A stretch of DNA of 64,000 nt, from assembly GCF_000813425.1 (NCBI RefSeq), contig NZ_JWIB01000005.1, forward strand, positions 28,668-92,667, given 5' to 3'. The translations under genes were made by a program, and so were the position numbers. This document shows positions 1 to 8,409 of the stretch, piece after piece (the first letter of the stretch is position 1; each line of letters begins with the position of its first letter). The notes under the pieces are model-generated. The model made no database searches. It worked only from the letters and a program-made list of their open reading frames with translations, and was not told where the DNA came from. This stretch comes from Sporosarcina sp. ZBG7A. GTDB lineage: Bacteria > Bacillota > Bacilli > Bacillales_A > Planococcaceae.

Positions 1-50
1 CGCCGTAATATCTGGGTTGCATGTTTTTTGGTTAGTGCTTCAATTTTCAT
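1..50 (-). CDS. 5' end of an unidentified gene, possibly a GNAT acetyltransferase (partial)
   Basis: Reading the minus strand from 50 gives ATG and an open frame to the window edge that begins MKIEALTKKHATQILR. It is preceded by an AAGGGAA ribosome binding site about 7 bases upstream. The opening resembles the first beta strand and helix of small GNAT N-acetyltransferases, but 16 residues are too few to prove the family. The gene is divergent from the GTPase gene at 133, so the 80-base gap must hold both promoters. Confidence 0.5.
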   Translation of the reverse strand, partial: MKIEALTKKHATQILR

Positions 51-89
51 AAAGAATTTCCCTTATTTCATCTAAAATCGTGTTGGTGC

Positions 90-95
90 TATACT
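90..95 (+). promoter_or_regulatory. candidate -10 box of the tet-like GTPase gene
   Basis: TATACT lies 37 bases before the ATG at 133. The region 17 bases upstream (around 67-72, TTCATC) is a poor -35, so this is a weak or regulated promoter at best. Confidence 0.3.
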
Positions 96-132
96 GTCAG
101 TACAACGACTTTGGGAAATGGCGGGTACATAG

Positions 133-2085
133 ATGAAACAAACAATAGGAATTCTCGCACATGTGGATGCGGGGAAAACGACATTTTCAGAACAACTTCT
201 TTTCTTGACGAAACAGATACGGGAACGTGGTCGTGTGGATCATCAAGATACTTTTTTAGATAATCATTCGATTGAACGCGCTCGAGGAATTACTGTGTTT
301 GCAGAACAGGCAGAGATTGAATATGAGGGTAGCTCATTTACACTAATCGATACTCCAGGTCATGCCGACTTCTCCCCTGAAATGGAGCGGGCAGTACAAG
401 TAATGGACGCAGCGATTGTATTAGTTAGCGCTGTTGACGGTGTCCAAGGTCATACAGAAAGAGTCTGGCAATTGCTGAGAGATGCTAAGGTTCCTACATT
501 TTTGTTCATTAACAAGACAGATCGTGAAACAGCTAATGCAGCTGCTGTTATGGTCGACCTTCAGGAATCGTTGTCTGCAGATTGTTTTGACCTGGGTCAG
601 ATTGATAATGATGGAACGATGTCAGAAGAATTGGCAGAGTGGCTTGCGGAGCGTGATGACTCTTTACTGGACCGCTATTTGGAATCAGGTTACGATGCAG
701 ATTATTGGATGAAGACGTTGAAACTCCTTGTACAGAACGGAAAAGTTTTTCCAAGCGGACAAGGATCTGCATTGAAGGACATTGGCATCGATTCTTTCTT
801 TTCTACATTTGTAACTCTCATAGATCGACCAGAAACGGATAACGATAGTAAGCCATTTACTGCATCTGTATATAAGATTCGCCATGACGAGAATGGTCAA
901 CGCATCACGTTTCTAAAAATTTCAAGCGGTACTCTTCATGTGCGTGACGAATTGATGGTTGGTGGTCTGATTGAAAAGGTTACACAAATCAGGATATATA
1001 GCGGTACTAAATTCATCCCAATCCCCGAAGCAACTGGAGGAGATTTAGTCGCTGTAACAGGTCTGACGAATGCATCTGCTGGAGACACGATTGGTCTCGA
1101 AGACGAACGTAATCCATACAGTTCGAAACCTGCACTTAAAGCCGCTGTCCAGTATGATCCCTCCTATTCCAGTAAAGACGTGTGGAACGTGTTCAACATG
1201 CTCGATGCTGAAGATCCAACATTACATGCAGTATGGAATGAGCATAGCCAAGAAATCGAAATCCGGGTCATGGGTGTAATCCAGCTTGAAGTGTTGCAAC
1301 ATATTGTACAAGAGCGGTTCAATATGAAGGTTACTTTCGGAACTCCTACCATTCTTTATAAAGAAACGATTGCTTCGACGGTTACTGGATACGGTCATTT
1401 CGAACCGTTAAAACATTATGCCGAAGTGCACGTGAAAATGGAACCTGCTGAGCGCGGTTCTGGCATTCACTTTAGGTCACTTTGCCATACGGATGCCCTT
1501 ACTCCTGGACATCAACGTGTCATTGAAAAGCATTTATTTGAACGCGACCATCACGGGATTTTAACGGGTTCCCCGCTTACCGATATTTCAGTCACGTTAT
1601 TAACGGGGCGTTCCCATAATGAGCATACCTCTGGCGGTGATTTCAGAGAATCCCTGTTCCGCGCACTCCGACAAGGGTTGGAGCAAGCAGAAAACCTACT
1701 ACTTGAGCCTTACTACTCTTTTAAGATGAAAATCGATAGTGACTACATTGGACGAGCATTGACGGATATACAAACGGCTCATGGAAGTTTTCATGCACCT
1801 GAAACTTCAGGCAACCACACGACTGTCACTGGACGTGTCCCTGTTGCAACCTTCATGAATTACAGTAAGGAATTCGCTTCCTACACTGGAGGCAAAGGAG
1901 TTCTTATTCTGACGTTGGATGGATATGGCCCATGTCATAATCCAGTACAAGTGATAGAAAGGATCGAGTACGACAAATCGGCTGATCCGGAATACTCGTC
2001 TTCATCGGTGTTTTGTGCAAAAGGCAAAGGGTACGTGGTCCCCTGGCAAGAAGCTAAAGCTGCCATGCATTGTGAAGTTGAGTAG
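133..2085 (+). CDS. EF-G-like translational GTPase of the tetracycline ribosomal-protection (TetM/TetO) type
   Basis: The 650 residues match the length of ribosomal-protection proteins (about 640) and are shorter than EF-G (about 690). Residues 7-16 carry the G1 loop AHVDAGKTT. The switch regions follow as RGITVF and DTPGHADF, then the NKTD G4 motif, a domain II and EF-G-like C-terminal domains. Such proteins act in the cytosol and dislodge tetracycline from the ribosome using GTP. The switch I and switch II text is clearly diverged from TetM, so this is probably an intrinsic chromosomal homologue. Whether it confers resistance cannot be read from the sequence. ypsA follows after 15 bases, so the two may be co-transcribed. 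Confidence 0.8.
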   Translation: MKQTIGILAHVDAGKTTFSEQLLFLTKQIRERGRVDHQDTFLDNHSIERARGITVFAEQAEIEYEGSSFTLIDTPGHADFSPEMERAVQVMDAAIVLVSAVDGVQGHTERVWQLLRDAKVPTFLFINKTDRETANAAAVMVDLQESLSADCFDLGQIDNDGTMSEELAEWLAERDDSLLDRYLESGYDADYWMKTLKLLVQNGKVFPSGQGSALKDIGIDSFFSTFVTLIDRPETDNDSKPFTASVYKIRHDENGQRITFLKISSGTLHVRDELMVGGLIEKVTQIRIYSGTKFIPIPEATGGDLVAVTGLTNASAGDTIGLEDERNPYSSKPALKAAVQYDPSYSSKDVWNVFNMLDAEDPTLHAVWNEHSQEIEIRVMGVIQLEVLQHIVQERFNMKVTFGTPTILYKETIASTVTGYGHFEPLKHYAEVHVKMEPAERGSGIHFRSLCHTDALTPGHQRVIEKHLFERDHHGILTGSPLTDISVTLLTGRSHNEHTSGGDFRESLFRALRQGLEQAENLLLEPYYSFKMKIDSDYIGRALTDIQTAHGSFHAPETSGNHTTVTGRVPVATFMNYSKEFASYTGGKGVLILTLDGYGPCHNPVQVIERIEYDKSADPEYSSSSVFCAKGKGYVVPWQEAKAAMHCEVE

Positions 2086-2100
2086 AAAGGAAGATTTTTC

Positions 2101-2670
2101 ATGAAACGAGTAATTGTTACTGGCTATAAACCCCATGAACTTGGTATTTTCGATGCGAAGCATCCTGGGATCAATATTATAAAAAAAGCATTGGCAGATA
2201 GACTCGAAGGACTTGTTGAAAACGGACTGGAATGGGTCATTATTAGTGGTCAGCCTGGGTGTGAAACCTGGGCTGGACAAGTTGTGGATGATTTGAGAGA
2301 TACTTTTCCTAGTCTTCAACTCGCACTCATTACCCCTTTTTTAGAGCAGGATAAAAACTGGAATGATGCGAAAAAGCAAGATTATGAAGAACTCCAGCTC
2401 ATAGCGGATTATCAAGTGAGTTTGACGAAACGCCCATATGAAGCACCCTGGCAATTCATCGAGAGGGATAAATTTTTACTAAGAAATTCAGATGGATTGC
2501 TCGTAGTTTACGACGAAGAAAACGATGGCTCGCCGAAGTTTATGAAGCGCATGGCCGAAAAGTTTGCCGAGAAGCAGTCGTATGAAGTCTTAACGATTAC
2601 TGCAGATGATTTACAACTGATTGCAGAAGACATCCAACGTGCGGAACAAGATTCCTTTATGGAATTTTGA
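2101..2670 (+). CDS. ypsA: YpsA family SLOG-domain protein (DUF1273)
   Basis: The 189-residue protein begins with VTGYKPHELGIF and contains IISGQPGCETWA near residues 47-58, a Rossmann-like SLOG nucleotide-binding signature. Length and order agree with Bacillus YpsA, a cytosolic protein linked to cell-division phenotypes when overproduced. No enzymatic reaction is established. AAAGGA precedes the ATG at good distance and the gene lies 15 bases after the GTPase gene, suggesting one transcript. Its downstream terminator stem-loop (2701-2728) is interrupted by the repeat element that follows. Confidence 0.85.
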   Translation: MKRVIVTGYKPHELGIFDAKHPGINIIKKALADRLEGLVENGLEWVIISGQPGCETWAGQVVDDLRDTFPSLQLALITPFLEQDKNWNDAKKQDYEELQLIADYQVSLTKRPYEAPWQFIERDKFLLRNSDGLLVVYDEENDGSPKFMKRMAEKFAEKQSYEVLTITADDLQLIAEDIQRAEQDSFMEF

Positions 2671-2700
2671 CAAGCAAGTTGTATCATTTTTAAACAGAGA

Positions 2701-2728
2701 AAAGGCAAAGCGCATAAGCACTCTGCCT
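2701..2728. terminator. left copy of a split bidirectional terminator stem-loop
   Basis: AGGCAAAGC and its partner CTCTGCCT form a stem of about 12 pairs with mismatches. An A-rich tract precedes it (AGAGAAAA), but on the plus strand no T-tract follows: the sequence runs straight into the element. A near-identical copy lies at 3757-3784 and has the T-tract. Confidence 0.6.
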
Positions 2729-2804
2729 CAGAATGTAGACAAACTCTAGCAAACATGGGGATTGCCTGTAGTTTTTTCTTTTACAATAGAATTAACTATG
2801 AAAA

Positions 2805-3053
2805 GTTGATTTCCACTGCGAGCGGACGCTTTCCGAGGGGCTTGCTCTCAGCCAATCGAACAACGAAGAGTTCGATTTGCCGTATTTTAGCGCACTTTGC
2901 TGAAATTAAGGCAGCACTCATCTCCCTCGCTTTGCTCAGTCCAGGGCCTTCGAAAACACGTGCTCCTAACGCTTCGCTTTTACTCGCAAAAGCTGTTCTT
3001 CGTCACAGCTTTCACTGATCCCTCCGGAGTAGCCGCTCTCCGCTACAATCAAC
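2805..3053 (+). repeat. hairpin repeat, left arm of copy A
   Basis: This 249-bp stretch starts GTTGATTTCC and ends CAATCAAC. It contains TCTCAGCC, CAGTCCAGGG and CCTCCGGAGT, the landmarks shared with all other copies in the window. It is longer than the solo copies because of an inner insertion, which includes the left half of the 72-bp inverted repeat at 2949-3020. Confidence 0.75.
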
Positions 3054-3072
3054 AGTATCTTCCAACTATCAA

Positions 3073-3470
3073 ATGAGGTAATGGCAATGATGACGAAAAA
3101 ACAAATCAAAGAACGGGAACAGATGGAGCTGCTTACAATCTAACTGTTAGTTCCGCAAGACAATCTGGTCCGTAAATTAGAGGCAGCAATTAATTTCCCT
3201 TCATTTATCCATTGGTTGGAGATTTATATTCCCTATTAAGGAGACCTATCATAGATCCTGTTGTACTCAATAAAATGTCAATCATTCAATGCCCTAAGCC
3301 CTCTTAGGATTGTCAACGCATACCATACTTCTCCTTGGCATCGACAAGGACTCGTTCACTGACTCTTTACATTTCAAATTGGCTTCTCAAGTCTTCTGTT
3401 ACATCTAGTTAGTCTTGCCAACTGGAAATGAAGCCCCACAATTGCATTCTTTGCTTGTATGATGTGAATG
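3073..3470 (+). pseudogene. IS1182-family transposase remnant, copy A
   Basis: The frame opens near 3085 and reads KKQIKEREQMELLTI before a stop codon, then LLVPQDNLVRKLEAAIN, another stop, and in a shifted frame DPVVL-KM. This order matches the N-terminal 70 or so residues of IS1182-type transposases. At least two stops and frame shifts are present and the DDE catalytic core is absent. The copies at 39581 and 63591 carry different lesions, so each decayed largely on its own after a shared deletion. Confidence 0.65.
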
Positions 3471-3486
3471 TGTCATAGGACATTCA

Positions 3487-3665
3487 GTTGATTGAAGTGC
3501 AGGACGGCGACTCCTGGGGATCAGCGAAAGCTGTCACGAAGAACAGCTTTTGCGAGTAAAAGCGAAGCGTTAGGAGCACGTGTTTTCGAAGACCCCGCAG
3601 AAGCAAAGCGACGAGGAGGCTGAGGGCAAGCCCCCGGAAAGCGCCCGTCCGGAACGGAAATCAAC
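3487..3665 (-). repeat. hairpin repeat, right arm of copy A (inverse orientation)
   Basis: This stretch starts GTTGATTGAAGTGC and ends GGAAATCAAC. Read on the minus strand it has the same order of landmarks as 2805-3053, so it forms the opposite arm. It includes the right half (3519-3590) of the 72-bp near-perfect inverted repeat. Confidence 0.75.
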
Positions 3666-3756
3666 GGCCTGTTACCATTGATTTTCAGAGTCAACGATGC
3701 AAAAAGACAAAAGGGATGGAAATCAGCTCGATTCCCATCTCTTTTGTCTAGAGTTT

Positions 3757-3787
3757 AAGGCAGAGCGCATATGCACTTTGCCTTTTC
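3757..3787 (+). terminator. right copy of the split terminator stem-loop
   Basis: AAGGCAGAGCGCAT pairs with ATGCACTTTGCCTT and is followed by TTTTCTTT on the plus strand. It matches 2701-2728 at 23 of 26 stem-loop positions when aligned as a direct repeat. For ctaB on the minus strand this copy lacks a U-tract. Confidence 0.6.
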
Positions 3788-3796
3788 TTTGTTTAA

Positions 3797-4765
3797 TTAC
3801 AGAATTGAAGTAGTCATAAGGATCATGGACATGAAGAAAATGGTCATGTAATTCACGGAGTATAGGAACATCCATTGTGCCCATTTGTAATCATTTTTCA
3901 TGAATAATCCCGCTAGAGCAAGGATGAAGAAACCGATGTTCATAGCGGTCGTTAACAACATGAATCCTGTACCGAAGGCTGCCAAGAAAAATGGTAATGG
4001 CAACAAACATGCAGTATAGACGATAGACTGACGCTTGGTCATAGGAATTCCTTTAACCACCGGGAGCATCGCAACTCCTGCAGCACGATATTCATCCACT
4101 TTCTTTATAGCGATTGCGAATGTGTGAGGCATTTGCCAAATGAACAACACAATTGCCAAAACAATCGGTACCATGTGATAAGACGGTCCTACTGCTGCCC
4201 ATCCGATAAGTGGAGTGACTGCGCCTGACACACTCCCGATAACTGTATTGAGTGTGTACTTCCGTTTAGACCACATCGTATATAAGACGACATACGTAAA
4301 CCAGCCTATAAACCCATAAATTGCAGCGCCTGGTGCAGCAGCATATAACAGGATTACACCTAATACAGACAACCCAATCCCAATTTTAAGGATGGTAGCC
4401 ATAGAGATATTGCCGGTTACTGTAGGTCGTTTTTGTGTACGTGCCATTACCCGATCCAGGTCAACTTCGTACCAGTTATTTAGCGTAAGTGCCCCCGCCA
4501 TTAGCATCGTGCTACCTGCCATCGTTAAGAAGAAAAGTGACATATATTCCGCAAATGTACCACCATAGAAATAGATAGCAAGCCAGAATCCTGCAAAAAC
4601 AGGAAGAATATTCGCTATTAACACAGGGCCTTTAAATAAATATTTTAAATCACTAGCAAGCGTCGACGCATGCTGTTCTTTTTCGAGCGTTCGCTCCATT
4701 GTTTTTTGCATAAAGTCGCATCCTTTAAAGAATGATAAGAAGTTAGAAGACAATATTTCCTTCAT
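3797..4765 (-). CDS. ctaB: protoheme IX farnesyltransferase (heme O synthase)
   Basis: This integral membrane enzyme transfers a farnesyl group from farnesyl diphosphate to heme b to make heme O for aa3-type oxidases. The UbiA-type motifs are present: NNWYEVDLDRVMARTQKRP in the first cytoplasmic loop and a second aspartate motif near KKVDEYRAAG, with about eight to nine hydrophobic segments. Two starts are possible. ATG at 4765 (322 aa) follows AAAGGTGAT, and ATG at 4711 (304 aa, nearer the usual family length) follows AAAGGA. No ctaA, ctaCDEF or other oxidase genes adjoin it here. Confidence 0.9.
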   Translation of the reverse strand: MKEILSSNFLSFFKGCDFMQKTMERTLEKEQHASTLASDLKYLFKGPVLIANILPVFAGFWLAIYFYGGTFAEYMSLFFLTMAGSTMLMAGALTLNNWYEVDLDRVMARTQKRPTVTGNISMATILKIGIGLSVLGVILLYAAAPGAAIYGFIGWFTYVVLYTMWSKRKYTLNTVIGSVSGAVTPLIGWAAVGPSYHMVPIVLAIVLFIWQMPHTFAIAIKKVDEYRAAGVAMLPVVKGIPMTKRQSIVYTACLLPLPFFLAAFGTGFMLLTTAMNIGFFILALAGLFMKNDYKWAQWMFLYSVNYMTIFFMSMILMTTSIL

Positions 4766-4879
4766 ACTACTATATCACCTTTTGGACAGAAACAGTAAGA
4801 CATGAATTGAAGAAAATGTGACATTTCTCTATAACCCTGTATCTTTCAACGGTATGCAATATCTTCCAGATTTGTTTAG

Positions 4880-5506
4880 TTAACGAAAACTATACGTTAC
4901 AGTAACAGTCGCTTGTATTTCTAATGTTCCCGGCTCAATTCGAGGAGCCGAGCTCATTTTTGCCATTTGAACAGCGAATGGTCTCGCTTCACTTTGTACA
5001 CCTTCTTGAATAGTTACAGGTACAAGATTCAGTACAACGTCAGCCGCTTGTGCAAGCGCTTGAGCATGTGCTTGAGCATTTCCAACCGCTTTACTTAATG
5101 CCTGTTCATAAAGATCTGATGAATTTTCGATTCCGAATTGAATTGAAGAAACATCAGTTGCACCTGACTGTACCGCAGCGTCGATGACTTCCCCAACAGT
5201 CGAAATATTTTTCACAGTTACACGGAGCTGATGCTGCACTTCGTAATTTCGAAAACGTTGTTGACCGTCGATGTAATCATATTGGGGAGATACTGTATAA
5301 GATAAGGTCTGAATTTCGTTGTCCTGTATTCCTAATGTGGAAAGTCGATCAATTACTGACTGCGATCGTTTAGTATTCTCGGCTTGGGCATCAGCTAATT
5401 GTTCTGAATGCGTTGTAATTCCAAGCTGGACCGTGACTAAATCAGGTTTTCCCGTTACATTGCCAGTTCCTGTTACAATCATCGTCTGACGTTGTTGCTC
5501 ACTCAT
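4880..5506 (-). CDS. SIMPL domain protein (DUF541, YggE-like)
   Basis: The 208-residue protein opens MIVTGTGNVTGKPDLVTVQL, the typical start of SIMPL/DUF541 proteins, and ends with the matching IQATVTVTY strand. The usual internal alternation of short beta strands with Ala/Gln-rich helices is present. No signal peptide is visible, unlike Gram-negative YggE, so it is probably cytosolic. Family members have been linked to oxidative or signalling stress, but no reaction is known. GGAAAGGATG precedes the ATG. It is a single gene between ctaB and divergent tspO. Confidence 0.75.
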   Translation of the reverse strand: MSEQQRQTMIVTGTGNVTGKPDLVTVQLGITTHSEQLADAQAENTKRSQSVIDRLSTLGIQDNEIQTLSYTVSPQYDYIDGQQRFRNYEVQHQLRVTVKNISTVGEVIDAAVQSGATDVSSIQFGIENSSDLYEQALSKAVGNAQAHAQALAQAADVVLNLVPVTIQEGVQSEARPFAVQMAKMSSAPRIEPGTLEIQATVTVTYSFR

Positions 5507-5636
5507 GTCTTTTCATCCTTTCCATGTCTTCGCATACCTGTTTTCTGTGTTCATCTATTCTATTCAACTCTGTTGAAATCCATTTTCCCGATTCGATTCA
5601 GGGAATAAGAAAAATAATTGAAAGGAGTCGTTAAAA

Positions 5637-6131
5637 TTGAAAAACACTACTACTGTTGCACCCACAGATTGGGGTAAATTAGCGCGAAATATTTTAGTTC
5701 CCGTAATTGGAGGATCAATAACTGGTTGGCTATCGAATCGAAATACTCAAAAGCAGTATTCTCAACTGAAAAAACCGTCGTTCAGCCCGCCCCCTTCTGT
5801 ATTTCCAATCGCATGGACTACTTTATATGGAGTGATGGGCTATGCCAAATATCGCGCTGAACAACATTCAATTCCTAGGGAAAAAAGAAAGGTGCTGACT
5901 CCCTATGAGCTACAATTAGGTCTTAACTATATTTGGTCCTTTCTCTTCTTCAAATGGAACTTGCGTGGAACTGCTCTTATTGAAATGACAGCTTTGTTTG
6001 CCATGATTTCGTTAACCGCTTATGAATTCAACAAGGTTGACAAAATGTCAGGGAAATTACTCGTTCCTTATATGGGCTGGGTTTCGTTTGCATGGGCTCT
6101 AAATTATTCAATTTGGAAACTGAACAAATAA
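5637..6131 (+). CDS. tspO: TspO/MBR family tryptophan-rich membrane protein
   Basis: The 164-residue protein has five hydrophobic segments and the family landmark PSFSPPPSVFPIAWTTLYG around residues 46-64, followed by LGLNYIWSFLFF and WALNYSIWKLN. TspO proteins bind porphyrins and related tetrapyrroles in the membrane and are tied to stress and heme metabolism. The start is TTG, set by a strong GAAAGGAG nine bases upstream. No in-frame ATG fits better. The gene is monocistronic, divergent from the SIMPL gene, and lies two genes from ctaB. Confidence 0.85.
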   Translation: MKNTTTVAPTDWGKLARNILVPVIGGSITGWLSNRNTQKQYSQLKKPSFSPPPSVFPIAWTTLYGVMGYAKYRAEQHSIPREKRKVLTPYELQLGLNYIWSFLFFKWNLRGTALIEMTALFAMISLTAYEFNKVDKMSGKLLVPYMGWVSFAWALNYSIWKLNK

Positions 6132-6233
6132 TGAATACAAGCTTTTTCATCTTGTAGGATAGGTCCCCTTCATTTTTGGGTATAGAACGCATAAGACAAC
6201 TGCACTCATTATTGAAAACAAGGAGTTATGCTT

Positions 6234-7076
6234 ATGAAATGGCGAGGACGAAGAGAAAGTACGAATGTAGAAGATCGACGTGGTAAAGGTGGAACAGCCA
6301 TCATCGGTGGAGGAATAGGAACCGTTGTCATTGCACTCGTTGTTCTATTTCTAGGCGGTGATCCCTCTGAACTGCTTGGTACTCTCTCTGGTGAAGAGAC
6401 GACTCAGACCCAACCTTATGAAGAAACTGCTGAAGAACGTGAGCTAGCAGATTTCGTCTCAGTCGTTCTTGCTGATACGGAAGATGTGTGGTCTGAAGTA
6501 TTTGCTGAAGAAGGCAAGACCTACGAAGACCCAACACTGGTTATGTATACAGGTAGCGTCCAGTCCGCTTGCGGTTCAGCCAGTTCAGCAATTGGCCCTT
6601 TCTACTGTCCAGGTGACGAAAAGCTCTATATCGATTTAAGTTTTTATGATGAACTAAAATCGAATTTCCAAGCCCCCGGTGACTTTGCGATGGCTTACGT
6701 CTTAGCACACGAAGTCGGACACCACGTTCAAAAGCAGCTTGGAACAAGTGATAAAATGAATGCTCTTCGAAATCGTTTAAGTAAAGAGGACTATAACAAA
6801 TACTCCGTGAGACTTGAATTGCAGGCCGATTACTATGCTGGCGTCTGGGCAGGTCGTGCGAAACAAAAGAATTTGCTAGAAAAAGGTGATTTGCAAGAAG
6901 CATTGAAAGCGGCGAGTGCTGTTGGTGACGATACAATCCAAAAACGCTCCCAAGGATATGTTGTCCCTGAAAGTTTTACGCATGGAAGTTCCAAACAACG
7001 TCAAGATTGGTTCTATAAAGGTTTTGAAACTGGAACGATTGAAGGCGGTAATACATTTGCAGGATTAAATTTCTAA
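6234..7076 (+). CDS. neutral zinc metallopeptidase, YpfJ family
   Basis: The 280-residue protein has a short charged N-terminus (KWRGRRESTNVEDRR), one transmembrane segment at about residues 25-45, and an extracytoplasmic peptidase domain. The zinc site is HEVGHH at residues 159-164, and a third ligand glutamate is likely in ELQADYYAG (Glu195). The conserved cysteine pair of the family is in QSACGSAS and FYCPGD. The ATG at 6234 is chosen because AAGGAG lies eight bases before it. An ATG six bases earlier lies too close. The peptidase class is clear, but its substrate is unknown. Confidence 0.85.
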   Translation: MKWRGRRESTNVEDRRGKGGTAIIGGGIGTVVIALVVLFLGGDPSELLGTLSGEETTQTQPYEETAEERELADFVSVVLADTEDVWSEVFAEEGKTYEDPTLVMYTGSVQSACGSASSAIGPFYCPGDEKLYIDLSFYDELKSNFQAPGDFAMAYVLAHEVGHHVQKQLGTSDKMNALRNRLSKEDYNKYSVRLELQADYYAGVWAGRAKQKNLLEKGDLQEALKAASAVGDDTIQKRSQGYVVPESFTHGSSKQRQDWFYKGFETGTIEGGNTFAGLNF

Positions 7077-7089
7077 AATCCTAACTAAA

Positions 7090-7133
7090 AACGTTCGAAC
7101 CTGTCAAAGTAAAGACAGATTCGAACGTTTTTT
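7090..7133. terminator. bidirectional terminator between the peptidase and flavoenzyme genes
   Basis: AACGTTCGAACCTGTC pairs with GACAGATTCGAACGTT, with T6 on the plus side and A5 on the minus side. The stop codon of the minus-strand flavoenzyme gene lies inside the T-tract. Confidence 0.85.
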
Positions 7134-8325
7134 ATCGACTGGGTTTGACGATGTGTGAATATGGATTATGAGTTCCGTCCAGTAAATCTTTAATGATTGA
7201 AGCTCCCGCCATTGAATAACATGTCCCATTGCCTTCAAATCCAAGCAAGTAATAGACATTGTCTTGATGAGGCGCAGCCCCCATAAATGGTAATCCATCT
7301 TTTGAAATGCCGAACAACGAATTCCATGCATCATCAATTTGTAAATCTAAGTGTGGAAACATCTCTTTTATTTCACATAAAATTTCCTGACCTTTTTGTT
7401 GGATAAATTCCGGATCATCGTACAACTCACTCGATTCTTCGTCTAAACCTCCTGCAATCATTCTGCCACCTGGAGCGGTTCGGAAATATAGATATGGCTT
7501 TTTTGTTTCCCACACCATAACGTTATCTTTCCAAAATTCCCCTTCTATCGGTTTTGTCGCAATCGCAAATGTCTGATTGATTTGCGCTTTGCCGTTCAGC
7601 TCGCTGTATAGCTTGCTGTACCCGGTTGCGAGAATAATCGAGTCGAATGAAATCTTAGCACCAGATTCCGTCATGATTGCACTTTCAGACAAGGAATCCA
7701 TATTAACTGATGTATGTTCGAAATATGTAACGCCCATTTTTAAATTTTCTGTAGTCAACGCTTGTATGAATTGGTAAGGATTCACTTCAGCATCGTGCCA
7801 AGTACGCAATGCTGCTGGTTTGTCAATTCCATATTCCTCAATCAACTTCTTATGATCTAAATACTCTGCTGGGAAGTCGTATTTTTTTAAGTAGCTATAC
7901 TCCCTTTTCAATTTATCTACATCTTTAGGTGTTGATGCATAATAAATACTGTCGCGCAAACGATACCCAGTGGTTTCAGGTAATGTTGAAGCAACCTGTG
8001 TTAGCTCATCCATCGATTCCAAGCACATTTTGTAAAATGATACAGCGTCTTTTTCACCGATCCTATCTACAAATTCAGAGAGCATCGTGTCACTTGCATA
8101 CTGAAGAAGTCCAGTATTGGCAGAACTACTTCCTCTTCCAATTTCGCTACGGTCAATAACCGTCACCTGCTTGCCTGCAGAAGCTAGCTTATACGCAGCT
8201 AATGTTCCAGACATTCCCCCACCTATAATCACAATATCTGCGTTGAGATTTACTTCAAGTGAAGGGAATTGCGAAGTTGGTTTTGCTGTTTTATCCCAAT
8301 ATGTTTGTCCTGTTGTCAGTTTCAT
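7132..8325 (-). CDS. FAD-dependent oxidoreductase, DAO family
   Basis: The 397 residues begin with a short tail and then the FAD-binding beta-alpha-beta motif DIVIIGGGMSGTLAAYKLA near residues 29-47, ending with an acidic residue in VIDRSEIG. The C-terminal strand DGLPFMGAAP followed by YYLLGFEGNGTCYSMAGA is the usual second FAD contact of DAO-type enzymes. These oxidise amines or amino acids; members such as PuuB act on gamma-glutamylputrescine. The exact substrate cannot be read. The gene follows a nucleobase permease by 84 bases on the same strand, which may hint at a purine-related or amine substrate. Confidence 0.75.
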   Translation of the reverse strand: MKLTTGQTYWDKTAKPTSQFPSLEVNLNADIVIIGGGMSGTLAAYKLASAGKQVTVIDRSEIGRGSSSANTGLLQYASDTMLSEFVDRIGEKDAVSFYKMCLESMDELTQVASTLPETTGYRLRDSIYYASTPKDVDKLKREYSYLKKYDFPAEYLDHKKLIEEYGIDKPAALRTWHDAEVNPYQFIQALTTENLKMGVTYFEHTSVNMDSLSESAIMTESGAKISFDSIILATGYSKLYSELNGKAQINQTFAIATKPIEGEFWKDNVMVWETKKPYLYFRTAPGGRMIAGGLDEESSELYDDPEFIQQKGQEILCEIKEMFPHLDLQIDDAWNSLFGISKDGLPFMGAAPHQDNVYYLLGFEGNGTCYSMAGASIIKDLLDGTHNPYSHIVKPSR

Positions 8326-8409
8326 AAGTATCTCCCTCTAGTTTCACGTTCAACTCTAACGACTATTCCCGCTTATGGAGTGATCACAAACCTGGAAAGA
8401 TAAAAATAA

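Larger units (their letters stand above)
2734..3750. mobile_element. decayed IS1182-like composite element, copy A
   Basis: The edges read TGTAGACAAA at the left and TTTTGTCTA at the right, an inverted pair. Inside are a hairpin repeat (2805-3053), a dead transposase fragment (about 3073-3470) and a second hairpin repeat in inverse orientation (3487-3665). The transposase text, read across stops and frame shifts, begins MMTKKQIKEREQMELL and continues LVPQDNLVRKLEAAI and DPVVLNKM, typical of the N-terminus of IS1182-family transposases. Most of the catalytic domain is missing, so the copy cannot move by itself. It sits between convergent ypsA and ctaB. Confidence 0.7.

Noticed and set aside
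2755..3018. 87-codon open frame on the plus strand in copy A
   Set aside because: It lies wholly within the hairpin repeat; a similar frame recurs in copy C. It reflects the repeat sequence and has no ribosome binding site.
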